Position numbers and translations under genes: made by a program. Source: Caldilineaceae bacterium (lineage in GTDB: Bacteria > Chloroflexota > Anaerolineae > Caldilineales > Caldilineaceae). Taken from it: a stretch of DNA of 48,536 nt. The stretch spans positions 1 to 48,536 of the forward strand of contig JADLFO010000091.1 of assembly GCA_020845455.1 (NCBI GenBank), in the 5' to 3' direction. Of this stretch, positions 35,217-44,230 are shown in pieces. A model generated the notes under the pieces. That model was given only the letters and a program-made list of their open reading frames with translations, was not told where the DNA came from and did not search any database. How positions within the stretch are numbered: position 1 is the first letter of the stretch; every line of letters begins with the position of its first letter.

Positions 35217-38200
35217 ATGCGCCTGGCCTATATTTGTGCGGACCCTGGCGTGCCCGTCTTTGGCTGCAAAGGGGCTTCCATCCACGTTCAAGAGGTCATT
35301 CGCGCCCTGCTGCGGGCCGGCGTCCAGGTCGAGTTGTTTGCCCGGCGTTTCGACGGCGACCCACCCGCCGGCTTGGAAGCGGCGCCGGTGCATGCTCTGC
35401 CCGCCGCACCCAAGGGCAGAGACGTGGCAGCGCGTGAGCAAATACTCTTACAGAGCAATGCCGTACTCAGGGCGCAGTTGGAGACAGCGGGACCCTTTGA
35501 TGCCGTCTACGAGCGCTATTCGCTGTGGAGCTACGGCGCCATGGACTATGCCCGATCTATGGGTATCCCAGGGCTGCTGGAGGTAAACGCGCCCCTGATC
35601 GACGAGGAACGCACCCATCGCACGTTGATCCACGAGCCAGAGGCGGAAGAGGTCGCCCGCACCCTGTTTGGCGCGGCGACTGCGCTGCTTCCGGTCTCGG
35701 ACAGCGTGGCAGCCTATATACGGCGCTTCGTGCCGGATGCGGCCATCCATGTGACACCTAATGGTGTGGACCCTATGCGCTTTGCCGACGTGGTGCCTGC
35801 CTACGTCTTCCCGTCTAAACGCTTTACCGTCGGATTTATCGGCACGCTCAAGCCGTGGCACGGGCTGGAAACGCTGGTCGAGGCGTTCTGCCGACTGCGT
35901 CAGGACCTACCCGCGGTGAAGTTGTTGATCGTGGGGGACGGTCCGTGCCGCGCCGATCTCGAGACGCAGATCGCCGCGCAGGGCATTGAGGCCGATGTAC
36001 ACTTCACCGGCGCGGTGCCGCACGACGAGGTGTCCGCCTATCTGGCGGTGATGGATGTAGCGGTTGCGCCCTATCCCCCTCTGGATGACTTCTACTTCTC
36101 ACCGCTTAAACTCTATGAATATATGGCCGCAGGGCTGCCCATCGTTGCCAGCCGCATCGGCCAGGTTCAGGACGCGGTCGAGCACGAGCGCACGGCCCTG
36201 CTGGTGACCCCAGGAGACAGCGGTGAACTGGCTGCGGCGCTGCGCCGTCTGTACGAAGACGAGGCGTTGGCGGCGCGCCTCAGTACCGCGGCGCTGTACC
36301 AAGTTCGCGCTGCCCACACCTGGGATCATATCGCGCAGCGCATCGTCGACCTGTGCGCCCAAGCGCAGCGGGATGTAGCGTCTGTCGACCAGCCGGATGC
36401 ATCGTTGGCCGCGCCCGATGCCGCGGGCGACGCTTCCATCCAGAAGGCCATTCCCGGCCTGGGGCGCATTCTGCACCGTCTGCGCGGTCCGATTCGCCAA
36501 GAATGGCGACTGCTGACGGCAGCGCTGCTGTCCATGCTGGCAAGCATCGGGCTGCGGCTATTAGAACCATGGCCGCTCAAGTTTGTCTTCGACTATCTGA
36601 GTGCAGGCACGGCCCAGGGTCTGCCAGGGTGGATGGCGGCTCAACCCACTGCGCTCAGCGGTAACATGCTCCTGATCTTGGCGGGTGCGGCCCTTCTTAT
36701 CGTGGGTATGGCGCGTGCAGGGGCCGGTTATCTCAACACCGTGACCCTGGCATTGGCCGGCAACCGGGTGCTGATGCGCGTGCGCGGCGATCTCTTTCGC
36801 CATCTGCTGCGCCTGCCCCTCTCCTTCCACGAACAGCGGCGCACTGGCGACCTGCTCAATCACCTGACCGGCGACATCGGTCGTCTGCAGGAGGTCGCGG
36901 TCACCGCCGTACTTCCCCTCGTCGTCAATGTGCTGACGCTGATGAGCATGGTGGGCATCATGTTTTGGATGAACTGGCGGTTGGCGCTGTTGGCGCTGCT
37001 TGCAATGCCGCTTTCGCTGCTGACCATGCGCCGCTTCGCCGGGCGCATCCGTACGGCCGCGCGCAAGCAACGTAAGCGGGAAGGCGCGCTCGCCGCCGAC
37101 GCCGGGGAGGCGCTCAACGCTATCCGTGTCGTGCAGACCTACTCGCTGGAGTCCGTGCTGGAGATGAGCTTTACAGCCCATGACCGCAAAAACCTCAAGG
37201 AAGGCGTGCGTGCCACGCGGCTGGCTGCGGGGATGGAACGCACTGTGGATGTGCTGATAGCGGCCGGCACCGGCGGCGTGCTCTGGTATGGCGCGACCTT
37301 GGTGCAAAACGGCGTACTGAGCGTGGGTGATCTGGTTGTCTTTCTCAATTACCTGAAAGCAGCTTTCCGACCCATGAACGATCTGGCCAAATATACGGGC
37401 CGCATCGCCAAGGCCGCGGCTTCCGGCGAGCGCGTTTTGAGTCTGCTTGATACGCCGCTGACCATCGCCGACCGCCCGGGTGCGCCGGCTGCCCCTGCCT
37501 TCCAAGGCGGGGTACGATTTGAGAATGTCGTCTTCAGCTATCTCCCCGGCCATCCCATCCTGCAGGATGCTGACTTTGTCGTACATCCCGGCCAACGTGT
37601 CGCGCTGGTCGGCCCATCGGGCGAAGGCAAGTCCACCATCGCCGGGCTGCTGCTGCGGCTATATGAACCCCAGGCTGGACGAATCACAATTGACGGCCAG
37701 GATATCCGCAGCTTTACCCTCGAGTCGCTGCGCCGCCAGGTGGGGGTCGTCATGCAGGAGAGTCTGCTTTTTGGCGTTAGCATACGCGAGAACATCGCCT
37801 ATGGGGCTGCGGGCGCAAGCAACGCCGAAGTGGAAGCCGCTGCCAAGTTGGCCAATGCCCACGACTTCATTCTGGCCCTGCCCCAAGGCTATGACACCGT
37901 CTTGGGTGAACGCGGCGCGACCCTGTCGGGCGGGCAGCGCCAGCGCATAGCCATCGCGCGTGCCGCCGTGCGCCAGGCTCCGCTGCTGATCTATGACGAG
38001 CCGACTACTAGCCTCGACAACGAAAACGAACAGGCTGTGGTGTCGGCGTTGCTCCAAATCGCCACAGGCCGCACTACCTTCTGGATCACCCATGACCTGA
38101 CCCTGGCTGAAGATGCCGACCTGATCCTTTATATCCAGGATGGTCGCGTGCAGGAGCAGGGCGCCCATGCCGAACTGATGGCGCGCGATGGACGCTATGC

Positions 38201-38348
38201 CGCTCTCTACCGCATCCAGCTTGGGTCGGCCGCACAGTCCTTGGCCGACGAGTATGGGAATGACGAGTGTGGGCATGATGAGTGTGGAGATTCGGAATTC
38301 ACTGGAGACATGGAAGGGGTAAAGACCACTTATGCTTTCACCCGGTGA
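35217..38348 (+). CDS. GT4 glycosyltransferase fused to an ABC exporter
   Basis: This 1043-residue fusion has a GT4 glycosyltransferase at residues ~1-390, with ICADPGVPVFGCKGASIHVQE at the N-terminus and the donor segment LYEYMAAGLPIVAS. After a linker there is a six-helix ABC exporter membrane domain (~415-730) and a nucleotide-binding domain. The ABC motifs are complete: Walker A GPSGEGKST from residue 799, QES in the Q-loop, signature LSGGQ near 903, Walker B LLIYDEPTTSLD and the H-loop in WITHDL. The polypeptide could therefore glycosylate a molecule and move it across the membrane, most likely as a homodimer. The gene starts at the base following the previous stop. The tail after the ABC domain is Asp/Glu-rich and low-complexity. 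The fusion is uncommon. Confidence 0.92.
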   Translation: MRLAYICADPGVPVFGCKGASIHVQEVIRALLRAGVQVELFARRFDGDPPAGLEAAPVHALPAAPKGRDVAAREQILLQSNAVLRAQLETAGPFDAVYERYSLWSYGAMDYARSMGIPGLLEVNAPLIDEERTHRTLIHEPEAEEVARTLFGAATALLPVSDSVAAYIRRFVPDAAIHVTPNGVDPMRFADVVPAYVFPSKRFTVGFIGTLKPWHGLETLVEAFCRLRQDLPAVKLLIVGDGPCRADLETQIAAQGIEADVHFTGAVPHDEVSAYLAVMDVAVAPYPPLDDFYFSPLKLYEYMAAGLPIVASRIGQVQDAVEHERTALLVTPGDSGELAAALRRLYEDEALAARLSTAALYQVRAAHTWDHIAQRIVDLCAQAQRDVASVDQPDASLAAPDAAGDASIQKAIPGLGRILHRLRGPIRQEWRLLTAALLSMLASIGLRLLEPWPLKFVFDYLSAGTAQGLPGWMAAQPTALSGNMLLILAGAALLIVGMARAGAGYLNTVTLALAGNRVLMRVRGDLFRHLLRLPLSFHEQRRTGDLLNHLTGDIGRLQEVAVTAVLPLVVNVLTLMSMVGIMFWMNWRLALLALLAMPLSLLTMRRFAGRIRTAARKQRKREGALAADAGEALNAIRVVQTYSLESVLEMSFTAHDRKNLKEGVRATRLAAGMERTVDVLIAAGTGGVLWYGATLVQNGVLSVGDLVVFLNYLKAAFRPMNDLAKYTGRIAKAAASGERVLSLLDTPLTIADRPGAPAAPAFQGGVRFENVVFSYLPGHPILQDADFVVHPGQRVALVGPSGEGKSTIAGLLLRLYEPQAGRITIDGQDIRSFTLESLRRQVGVVMQESLLFGVSIRENIAYGAAGASNAEVEAAAKLANAHDFILALPQGYDTVLGERGATLSGGQRQRIAIARAAVRQAPLLIYDEPTTSLDNENEQAVVSALLQIATGRTTFWITHDLTLAEDADLILYIQDGRVQEQGAHAELMARDGRYAALYRIQLGSAAQSLADEYGNDECGHDECGDSEFTGDMEGVKTTYAFTR

Positions 38349-39576
38349 CGCCTGGTTGGTGCGCCAGGAGCCGGATCTGCTGGGGCTGGGCCTGCTGCTC
38401 GACCCGGAGCGGCTGCAGACAGAGTTGGCAACGCGCGTACCGCATCAAGCCGTGGGCAAGGTACATGCCGTCTATACGCGCTACAAACCCCACACCTCCT
38501 GCCTCGTCGCTTATCGTATCCGGACCCAGGGACAGGAGAATTGGGCCTACGCTACCGCCTATCGCCGCCGCGCTGCCGAGCAGTTGTATACGGCGCGGCC
38601 ATTTGATGATCCCCGTGCCCATATCTGGCACGATATGGCTGTGGTTTGGCGCTTTTTTCCCGCCGACCGCAAGTTGCGCGGGTTAGCCCACCTCTCCACC
38701 CATCACCTAGACGCGGAGTTGGCTGCCGCGCTTGGGTTGGGCGAAACGCCCCTCCCGTTGGTCCCGTTGCGCTACAAACCCGAACGGCGTTTTGTAGGCC
38801 GGGTGAACGATGGCGATCGCTGCTGGAGTCTGCGCTGCTACAGCCGCGATGAATATAAAACGGCCAAGGCTGCGTACCACGGCCTGACACATATCGATCT
38901 CCCGTTAGCCCGCCGTGTGGGGCGCGCCAAATTCGCCTATGCCCTCGCGCTGGAATGGCGCACAGGCCAACCCTTGGATATGATGGCGACATCCAGCCCG
39001 GGATGGGAAGCCGCGGGCCGCGTCTTGCGCCGTCTACATGGTCAGAGCGCGAGCAAACTGCACCAGGTCGCGCCGGCGCCATCCAGCGGCGTAGATGCTG
39101 TGGCTGTGCTGCGCCCGGACCAGAGAGAGCGCGCCGCTGCAATCGCCGCCCGAGCGTTGTTCACGCTGGCCGCGTCCCCCGCCCAGACAGCACTGATCCA
39201 CGGGGACTTTTCCGCTGACCAATGCTTAGTGGAACCGGATGGCAGCGTGGCCCTACTGGATCTGGATAATGCCGCCTGGGGTGATCCCATGTCCGACTTG
39301 GGCAGCTTTGCGGCATACCTGGACCAAGCGGTTGCGCTGGGGATCCGGGACGCTGCCGCCGCCGCCCAGGCATTGGAACAGTGCGTCGCCGGGTACGCCG
39401 AAGAGGACCGGCGGCACCCGTTGACCTTATACCATTCGGCGCACTTTGAAGCCCAACGGGTGTTGAGCCTGCTGCGGCGTGCTCCCGAACCCTTCCGCTA
39501 TCGTCATGTCGACTGGCCCAAGGTTTGTGATGCCATCTTGTCCCTTGCCGAACGGAGAGCCTATGTGGCCGCCTAA
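38332..39576 (+). CDS. APH-fold phosphotransferase, copy 1
   Basis: This 414-residue protein has an aminoglycoside-phosphotransferase/choline-kinase fold. The catalytic block H290-G-D292-FSADQ matches HGDxxxxN with Gln where Asn usually binds metal. The metal motif LLDLDNAAWGDPMSDLG follows. ATG 38332 overlaps the end of the GT4-ABC gene by 17 bases, which indicates translational coupling. A second APH-fold gene follows, also overlapping. Two kinases next to glycosyltransferases and an exporter suggest phosphorylation of a sugar, an amino-alcohol or a final product, or self-protection against it. The Asn to Gln change may alter activity. It is not recognised as a known resistance enzyme. Confidence 0.82.
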   Translation: MLSPGDAWLVRQEPDLLGLGLLLDPERLQTELATRVPHQAVGKVHAVYTRYKPHTSCLVAYRIRTQGQENWAYATAYRRRAAEQLYTARPFDDPRAHIWHDMAVVWRFFPADRKLRGLAHLSTHHLDAELAAALGLGETPLPLVPLRYKPERRFVGRVNDGDRCWSLRCYSRDEYKTAKAAYHGLTHIDLPLARRVGRAKFAYALALEWRTGQPLDMMATSSPGWEAAGRVLRRLHGQSASKLHQVAPAPSSGVDAVAVLRPDQRERAAAIAARALFTLAASPAQTALIHGDFSADQCLVEPDGSVALLDLDNAAWGDPMSDLGSFAAYLDQAVALGIRDAAAAAQALEQCVAGYAEEDRRHPLTLYHSAHFEAQRVLSLLRRAPEPFRYRHVDWPKVCDAILSLAERRAYVAA

Positions 39577-40792
39577 CCCACCCATCAGCCTTTTACCCCA
39601 TGCCGAGACGTCCCAGGGTGGCTACGCTGCGCCGGTTGCGGCCCTATGCCAGATCATGTTGGACGCACCATGCGCCGCGCACGCCGGCCTGCCTGCGGGG
39701 GCATGGACGCTGTCCCGAATTGCTCTGAGCAGCACAGACCAAGTTCAGGTCCGCTATGTGCATCCAAGCGGACAGGAGGTGGTGGGCCAGTGGTTTGCCG
39801 ACGAAGCCAGCTTTGTCAAGGTCGTCCACGCCACGCGCAATGTTGCTGCCTCACCCTCGCAGGTTGTGACGCTGCCTTCCCACCGGCTCATGTGGCAGCT
39901 TGGCGGCGCAGACCGCCGTCTGCCCAAGCTGGCCGCGCTCTGCCAGTCCGGCGCAACCTTGGTCGTCCACCATCCTGAACGGCGCGCGGTCGTGCGGCTA
40001 CCTGACGCATCGCATTATGTCAAAGTGGTGCGGCCTGAACGCACTGCGGCCTTAGCCGTAGGGTTGCAGACCGTTCACCAAGCGCTGGCTGCCAGCGGAG
40101 CGCGCGCCCCCCAAGTTGTTTCAGTAGACGCGGATGCAGGGCTGGTGACCATGACCGCGCTGCCGGGGCGGGCGCTTCTCAGCGGGCTTGCCGATGACAC
40201 GCTTAGCCCCATACAATTGGCCGAGCTGGGCCGTCGAGCAGGTGAAACGTTGGCCGCACTGCATGGCAGTCAACTGCCCCCCGGCGCGCCCCACGATGCG
40301 TCTTCCGAAGCAACCGTGTTGGATCGGTGGCTACAGCGGCTATGTTGGATCGCGCCAGACCTGCACGCCGCGCTTACCCCCTTCGCACCGTCCGTCCAGA
40401 CAGCGTTGCTTGAAGGCAGCGGCGCCCCCCCGGTCCCGCTGCATCGCGACTGTTACGATAAGCAGTTCATCGGGGACGCAACGGGTATGGGGCTGCTCGA
40501 TTTTGATACATTCTCCTGGGGAGAAGCCGCCCTCGACGTTGCCAACTTCCTGGTGCATTGCGATCTGCGCGTCTGGCAGGGACGCTGCGCCTGGGCACAG
40601 GCAGCCACGTTGGCTACGGCCTTTCTGCAGGGTTATGGCGCGCAGACGATGGCGCACGACCGGCTGCTTGCCTATGCCGACGCCACGCGGCTGCGGCTCG
40701 CCTGTGTCTATGGCTGTCGCCCGCCGCAGCGCGCCACGGTCGCACGCCTGGTCGAGAGCATCGGCGCATCGTTGATTGGACTAATGCAGTGA
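39563..40792 (+). CDS. APH-fold phosphotransferase, copy 2
   Basis: This ~409-residue protein has the same fold as its neighbour. The catalytic motif is H294-R-D296 in PLHRDCYDKQF, and LLDFDTFSWGEAALDVANFLVH carries the metal-binding Asp. The start ATG 39563 is chosen because GGAG lies just upstream and because it overlaps the previous gene by only 14 bases; the earlier start in the same frame (39479) would lie deep inside that gene. The central ligand-binding part differs from copy 1, so the substrates are probably different. As the last gene of the glycosyltransferase-exporter row it probably acts on the same product or precursor. Confidence 0.8.
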   Translation: MWPPNPPISLLPHAETSQGGYAAPVAALCQIMLDAPCAAHAGLPAGAWTLSRIALSSTDQVQVRYVHPSGQEVVGQWFADEASFVKVVHATRNVAASPSQVVTLPSHRLMWQLGGADRRLPKLAALCQSGATLVVHHPERRAVVRLPDASHYVKVVRPERTAALAVGLQTVHQALAASGARAPQVVSVDADAGLVTMTALPGRALLSGLADDTLSPIQLAELGRRAGETLAALHGSQLPPGAPHDASSEATVLDRWLQRLCWIAPDLHAALTPFAPSVQTALLEGSGAPPVPLHRDCYDKQFIGDATGMGLLDFDTFSWGEAALDVANFLVHCDLRVWQGRCAWAQAATLATAFLQGYGAQTMAHDRLLAYADATRLRLACVYGCRPPQRATVARLVESIGASLIGLMQ

Positions 40793-40830
40793 CATGTAAT
40801 TCCTGTAGACTGACGGGCCTGAACACCCGT

Positions 40831-41550
40831 ATGATACGGCGGGCGCAAAGCGCAGTCAACAGCAGAACGAAGAGCGCGCGGGCGTGGTTCCGCCGCGGCG
40901 CGGGGCGGATCTATGGCTGGGCATGTGAGCGGCTCTACCGCGAGCTTGCCTGGAGCTATGAGGGCGTGGCGGCGGCGGTGAGTCTGGGGCGTTGGGGTGC
41001 ATGGCGGCGCATGGCGCTGGCGGAGGCGGTAGGGCCGCGTGTGCTGGAGTTGGGCTTTGGCACGGGCGCGCTGTTGGTGGAAGGCAGCCGCCGTTTTCAG
41101 ATGGTGGGGCTGGACCCGTCGCCGGAGATGCAGCGGGTCGCCGGGCGGCGGCTGGCGGCGCACGGTCTGCAGGGACTGCGCGTGGCCGGATGCGCCCAGG
41201 CGCTGCCTTTTGCGGACGGCTGTATGGACACGGTGCTGGCGACCTTTCCGGCCGAGTATATCCTGGAGCGGGCGACGCTGGCCGAATGCGCGCGGGTGTT
41301 GGTCCTCGGCGGGCGGCTGGTGATTGGCGGGCTGTGGGTGAGCGCGGAATTGGGCGGATGGGAGCGCTGGATCCCGGTCTTTTTCGGCGCGCCGCCCGAG
41401 GCGGGGCGTGCGGCGTGGCCGGCGCGGCTGGGGGAGGCCGGGTTTGCGGCGCGGATCGTGGAGCCATGCGACGGTAGATTTCGCGTAGGCATGATCATCG
41501 GCGAGCGGATGAGGACGTCTCCATGCGTAGAGGGCGATACTCATGCATAG
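40831..41550 (+). CDS. Class I SAM-dependent methyltransferase
   Basis: This ~239-residue protein has the class I methyltransferase core. Motif I is VLELGFGTGALL, followed by the acidic second strand with GLDPSPEM, a catalytic-side segment ALPFADGCMDTVLATFP and ARVLVLGGRLVIGGLW. The pattern is UbiE/type-11 like. The start is ATG 40831; the frame is open further upstream, but that region overlaps the kinase gene and lacks the family's features. The last bases overlap the following gene by eight, suggesting co-translation. Substrate unknown. The two genes have a much higher GC style than the kinases before them and the RiPP genes after them. Confidence 0.85.
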   Translation: MIRRAQSAVNSRTKSARAWFRRGAGRIYGWACERLYRELAWSYEGVAAAVSLGRWGAWRRMALAEAVGPRVLELGFGTGALLVEGSRRFQMVGLDPSPEMQRVAGRRLAAHGLQGLRVAGCAQALPFADGCMDTVLATFPAEYILERATLAECARVLVLGGRLVIGGLWVSAELGGWERWIPVFFGAPPEAGRAAWPARLGEAGFAARIVEPCDGRFRVGMIIGERMRTSPCVEGDTHA

Positions 41551-42328
41551 GCCGAACAAGCGGCCCAATTTTGATCTGCTTGCTGCGCCGTCGGCTCCCC
41601 TCATACTCGAGGTGGGATCGGGCCGCGTGACGGAGCAAGATCGCACTGTGCGGCTGGAGATCGGCGCGCAAGAGGGGACGCACTATGCCAATGCCCAGGC
41701 GGACGACTATCACCAGGGTGGGGCGAGGTTCCGCTGGCGTCCCCCGCTGCGGCTGCAGGTCGAGGCGCGGTTCTCGCATGGCGCAGAGGAATTGCGCGGC
41801 ACGGCGGGCTTCGGTTTTTGGAACGATCCGTTTGGCATGGCGGGCAGGGCGCGGTGGGACCTGCCGCGCACGCTCTGGTTTTTCTTTGCGGGGCCGCCGA
41901 GCGATCTGCCGTTGGCAGCCGGCGTGGCGGGGCGCGGATGGAAGGCGGCGACGCTCGACGCGCGGCGCTGGGGGGCGCTGGCGACGCTGCCGGCGGCTCC
42001 GCTGATCGCGCCGATGCTGCGGATCCACCGGCTGTATCACTGGTGGTGGCGGCGTGTGCAGCGGCGGTTACGCATTGGCGAGGCGCTGATTCCGGTTGAC
42101 CTGCGAGCGTGGCATCACTACGAGATCGAATGGGGTGTGGCGCAGTGCCGGTTTTGGGTGGACGACCGGCTTCTCCTCAGCCTGCCGTTTGCGCCGGGCG
42201 GGCCGATGGGGTTAGTGACGTGGATCGATAACCAGTTTATGGTGATGACGCCGCAGGGCCGGTTTCGCCATGGGGTGGTGGCGGCGGAGGCGCAGTGGCT
42301 GGAGATCAGGGCGCTGCGCATCATCTGA
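41543..42328 (+). CDS. Beta-rich protein resembling GH16/concanavalin-type domains
   Basis: This 261-residue protein has alternating beta strands and features like those of jelly-roll proteins of GH16-like type: GFGFWNDPFGM, a helix-rich insertion around LIAPMLRIHRLYHWWW, HHYEIEWGVAQCRFWVDD and a C-terminal strand. The catalytic ExDxxE motif of true GH16 enzymes is not visible, so a hydrolase function is not supported; a carbohydrate- or lipid-binding role is possible. The gene overlaps the preceding methyltransferase gene by eight bases. It is convergent with the RiPP operon and ends 34 bases from that operon's last gene. Confidence 0.6.
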   Translation: MHRPNKRPNFDLLAAPSAPLILEVGSGRVTEQDRTVRLEIGAQEGTHYANAQADDYHQGGARFRWRPPLRLQVEARFSHGAEELRGTAGFGFWNDPFGMAGRARWDLPRTLWFFFAGPPSDLPLAAGVAGRGWKAATLDARRWGALATLPAAPLIAPMLRIHRLYHWWWRRVQRRLRIGEALIPVDLRAWHHYEIEWGVAQCRFWVDDRLLLSLPFAPGGPMGLVTWIDNQFMVMTPQGRFRHGVVAAEAQWLEIRALRII

Positions 42329-42339
42329 ATCTAGCCCCT

Positions 42340-42354
42340 GCACGCAAATCGTGC
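42340..42354. terminator. Weak bidirectional hairpin between convergent operons
   Basis: GCACG-CAAAT-CGTGC is a 5-bp stem between two converging stop codons. There is no T-run on either strand, so it is only a weak candidate. Confidence 0.3.
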
Positions 42355-42362
42355 GCTACAAC

Positions 42363-43319
42363 TCACTCATCGCCCGCCCTGAAGAGCATCTGAACTAGAT
42401 TGCTCATAGCTGTTTCCAAGTCATACTGGCCATGGATCCAGGGCAACCAAATCCTGTCCAACATCTCAGGCAAAACCTTTGCTCTCAGCATGGAACCTAC
42501 TCTAGTATAGATATTTCTTGATTCTGCATAGGGTACATAATCGGACGCAATCACCTCGCGCACCAGGCTGCCGCTCGAATAAAACAGTAAGAGATGAAAT
42601 AGGTGCAATGCGTCGTGCTGGGATCGTCCTTTCAGTTCACACTGACGTTTTATGAATCCGTAAGCGGACTGTTGATCACGCTTGTTTAGCTCTGCCATGA
42701 CGTGGGTTAGCTCGTGTACGATAGCCTCGACAAGCGCTGGCCCGCGAAATTTCGCAATACTAATCACGGTTGGGTGGCTGTAACCGCCTGTTCGTTGGTA
42801 TGTAATTGGGACTAAGGTTACCTGATAGGAGGATAAGTGTCTCTTGAGACCCAGCCGTTCTGCCTGAAGTGATAGCAGTCGATCCTTGTGGGGGAGCAGC
42901 AACGTCTCCAACTCTTCCAGAGCAAGCAGCAACAGCCTGTGGCTATCGGGCCACAGGCTGTTGCGATACAGTGTCTCTACTTTGTCTAGCGCGTCAGCTA
43001 TCTCGCCGGCCAACGCCGCCGCCCGCGCCTGAAGTTTCACACTCAGTTCTGCAATTGTTTTGGACTCTACAACAGGATACTCGAAGAAGTTGAGCGGCCC
43101 CAGAGCGGTGGTCATGGGTGATATCCTCTCCGCCTGTTGTCGCCAGTGGGGATCTGCGGGGTAATCCGTCGAATCGGGAGGCAGTTGTGACAGGTATACC
43201 AGATATTGGTACAGAGACGATACGAGAGAAAATGAAACCGTCACTTGAGGCGTGTATCGCTCAGGGATGACTAACGTCCCGCTGTCACCCAAGGGATCGT
43301 ACATGGCCGCTGGACTCAC
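42363..43319 (-). CDS. HExxH protein of the RiPP operon (possible peptide-modifying or leader-processing enzyme)
   Basis: This 318-residue protein carries HELTH (H202-H206) in an EAIVHELTHVMAELN context, with further histidines in LHLFHLL (H239, H242) that could supply a third metal ligand. Such HExxH proteins (mod_HExxH, TIGR04267-like) recur in peptide-modification clusters, and some relatives are reported to be iron/2-oxoglutarate hydroxylases rather than peptidases. Which applies here is open. The start GTG 43319 follows GGAG at seven bases, and the gene overlaps the partner-protein gene by 35 bases, so co-translation is likely. An alternative ATG lies at 43304. It is the last gene of the minus-strand operon. 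Confidence 0.7.
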   Translation of the reverse strand: MSPAAMYDPLGDSGTLVIPERYTPQVTVSFSLVSSLYQYLVYLSQLPPDSTDYPADPHWRQQAERISPMTTALGPLNFFEYPVVESKTIAELSVKLQARAAALAGEIADALDKVETLYRNSLWPDSHRLLLLALEELETLLLPHKDRLLSLQAERLGLKRHLSSYQVTLVPITYQRTGGYSHPTVISIAKFRGPALVEAIVHELTHVMAELNKRDQQSAYGFIKRQCELKGRSQHDALHLFHLLLFYSSGSLVREVIASDYVPYAESRNIYTRVGSMLRAKVLPEMLDRIWLPWIHGQYDLETAMSNLVQMLFRAGDE

Positions 43320-44196
43320 CGCTCTGCTCCGAGAAAGCGCCGTATCCCAAACCTATAACACCCTGTTCGACCAGTGATTTGCACAGGCTCAGACACTGAC
43401 CCCTGAACCCTGGCATACGTCTGGGGGTATCCTCGTGAAATTCGCGTGCCAGACTGTACACAATCGCCCCGAATGGCGTGGAACCGTCACATGCCTGGAT
43501 AAACGCAAATGTGCGGTAGTTGATTCTCGTCTGCACGACTGACCCAGAAGAATCAACTTTGAGGAGGACAAGCATGGCCTGTTTCTTGACCGCCGGACGC
43601 GTTTTGCCTCTTTCAAGGTCCCTGCCGAGCGATTCAACATCGTAGTTGAGCGCGACGATCCGGATATTCAGCCTGAAGGGTATGAGGTTTTCCGATGTGC
43701 CAGCACTACGCAATAGGTGAAGGTAGGCGGCAGGATTCTTGGAGGAACTGACAGTACGGTATCCGTCAGCGTCAAAACGGATCTCCAACACGCTCATCTC
43801 GTAATTCAATACATCCTGCAAATACGGTGGTGTCGGTGGTATATGGCGGAATCTCTCCTGAAGATATACTCCAAAGGCCATCGCTTCACGATACTTCTTG
43901 GCATCCTTGGGTGGTGAAGCCTGATTAAACTCATAGGCGATTTGACCTAGCTCACTGCCCAGAATCTTGGTCGTCCAGGGTAACCCATCCATGGCCTTGC
44001 CAAGCCGATTGGTGACCAGCAATCTCGAAAAGATTTCCACTCGCTTGTGGTCCATCTGCAAAAAGTATTGCTGCTGCTCAGCGGAAAGACCTAGCTCGGC
44101 CAACGGCCGGGTGTCGCCGGCAAAGACAACCTGACGCATCTCCGCATCGGTGACCAAGCGCGCAAATGCCTTTTGATAAGTAAGCAGTTGGGACAA
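43285..44196 (-). CDS. MNIO partner protein with RRE-like C-terminal domain
   Basis: This 303-residue protein resembles the accessory subunits encoded beside DUF692/MNIO oxidases (MbnC, TglI, ChrI type). Its N-terminal helical part contains a precursor-like AFARLVTDAEMRQVV segment and YLQDVLNYEMSVLEI near residue 130. The C-terminal ~100 residues (FAFIQACDGSTPFGAIVYSL through LVEQGVIGLGYG) resemble a PqqD-like winged helix that binds leader peptides. The same organisation recurs at the C-terminus of the glycosyltransferase fusion in this operon. The start codon is TTG, supported by the strong AAGGGAGGT site. It is expected to hold the precursor and deliver it to the MNIO enzyme. It overlaps the HExxH gene. 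Confidence 0.78.
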   Translation of the reverse strand: MSQLLTYQKAFARLVTDAEMRQVVFAGDTRPLAELGLSAEQQQYFLQMDHKRVEIFSRLLVTNRLGKAMDGLPWTTKILGSELGQIAYEFNQASPPKDAKKYREAMAFGVYLQERFRHIPPTPPYLQDVLNYEMSVLEIRFDADGYRTVSSSKNPAAYLHLLRSAGTSENLIPFRLNIRIVALNYDVESLGRDLERGKTRPAVKKQAMLVLLKVDSSGSVVQTRINYRTFAFIQACDGSTPFGAIVYSLAREFHEDTPRRMPGFRGQCLSLCKSLVEQGVIGLGYGAFSEQSGESSGHVRSLG

Positions 44197-44200
44197 AATA

Positions 44201-44207
44201 ACCTCCC
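44201..44207 (-). promoter_or_regulatory. Strong ribosome site supporting a TTG start
   Basis: GGGAGGT on the minus strand lies four bases before TTG 44196. No ATG in that frame is placed as well, so the partner protein probably starts at TTG. Confidence 0.75.
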
Positions 44208-44230
44208 TTCTGAGTTTGAAGGGTATTGAT

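Noticed and set aside
41543-42328. Active GH16 glycoside hydrolase
   Set aside because: The general beta-rich pattern fits, but the ExDxxE catalytic motif is not visible.
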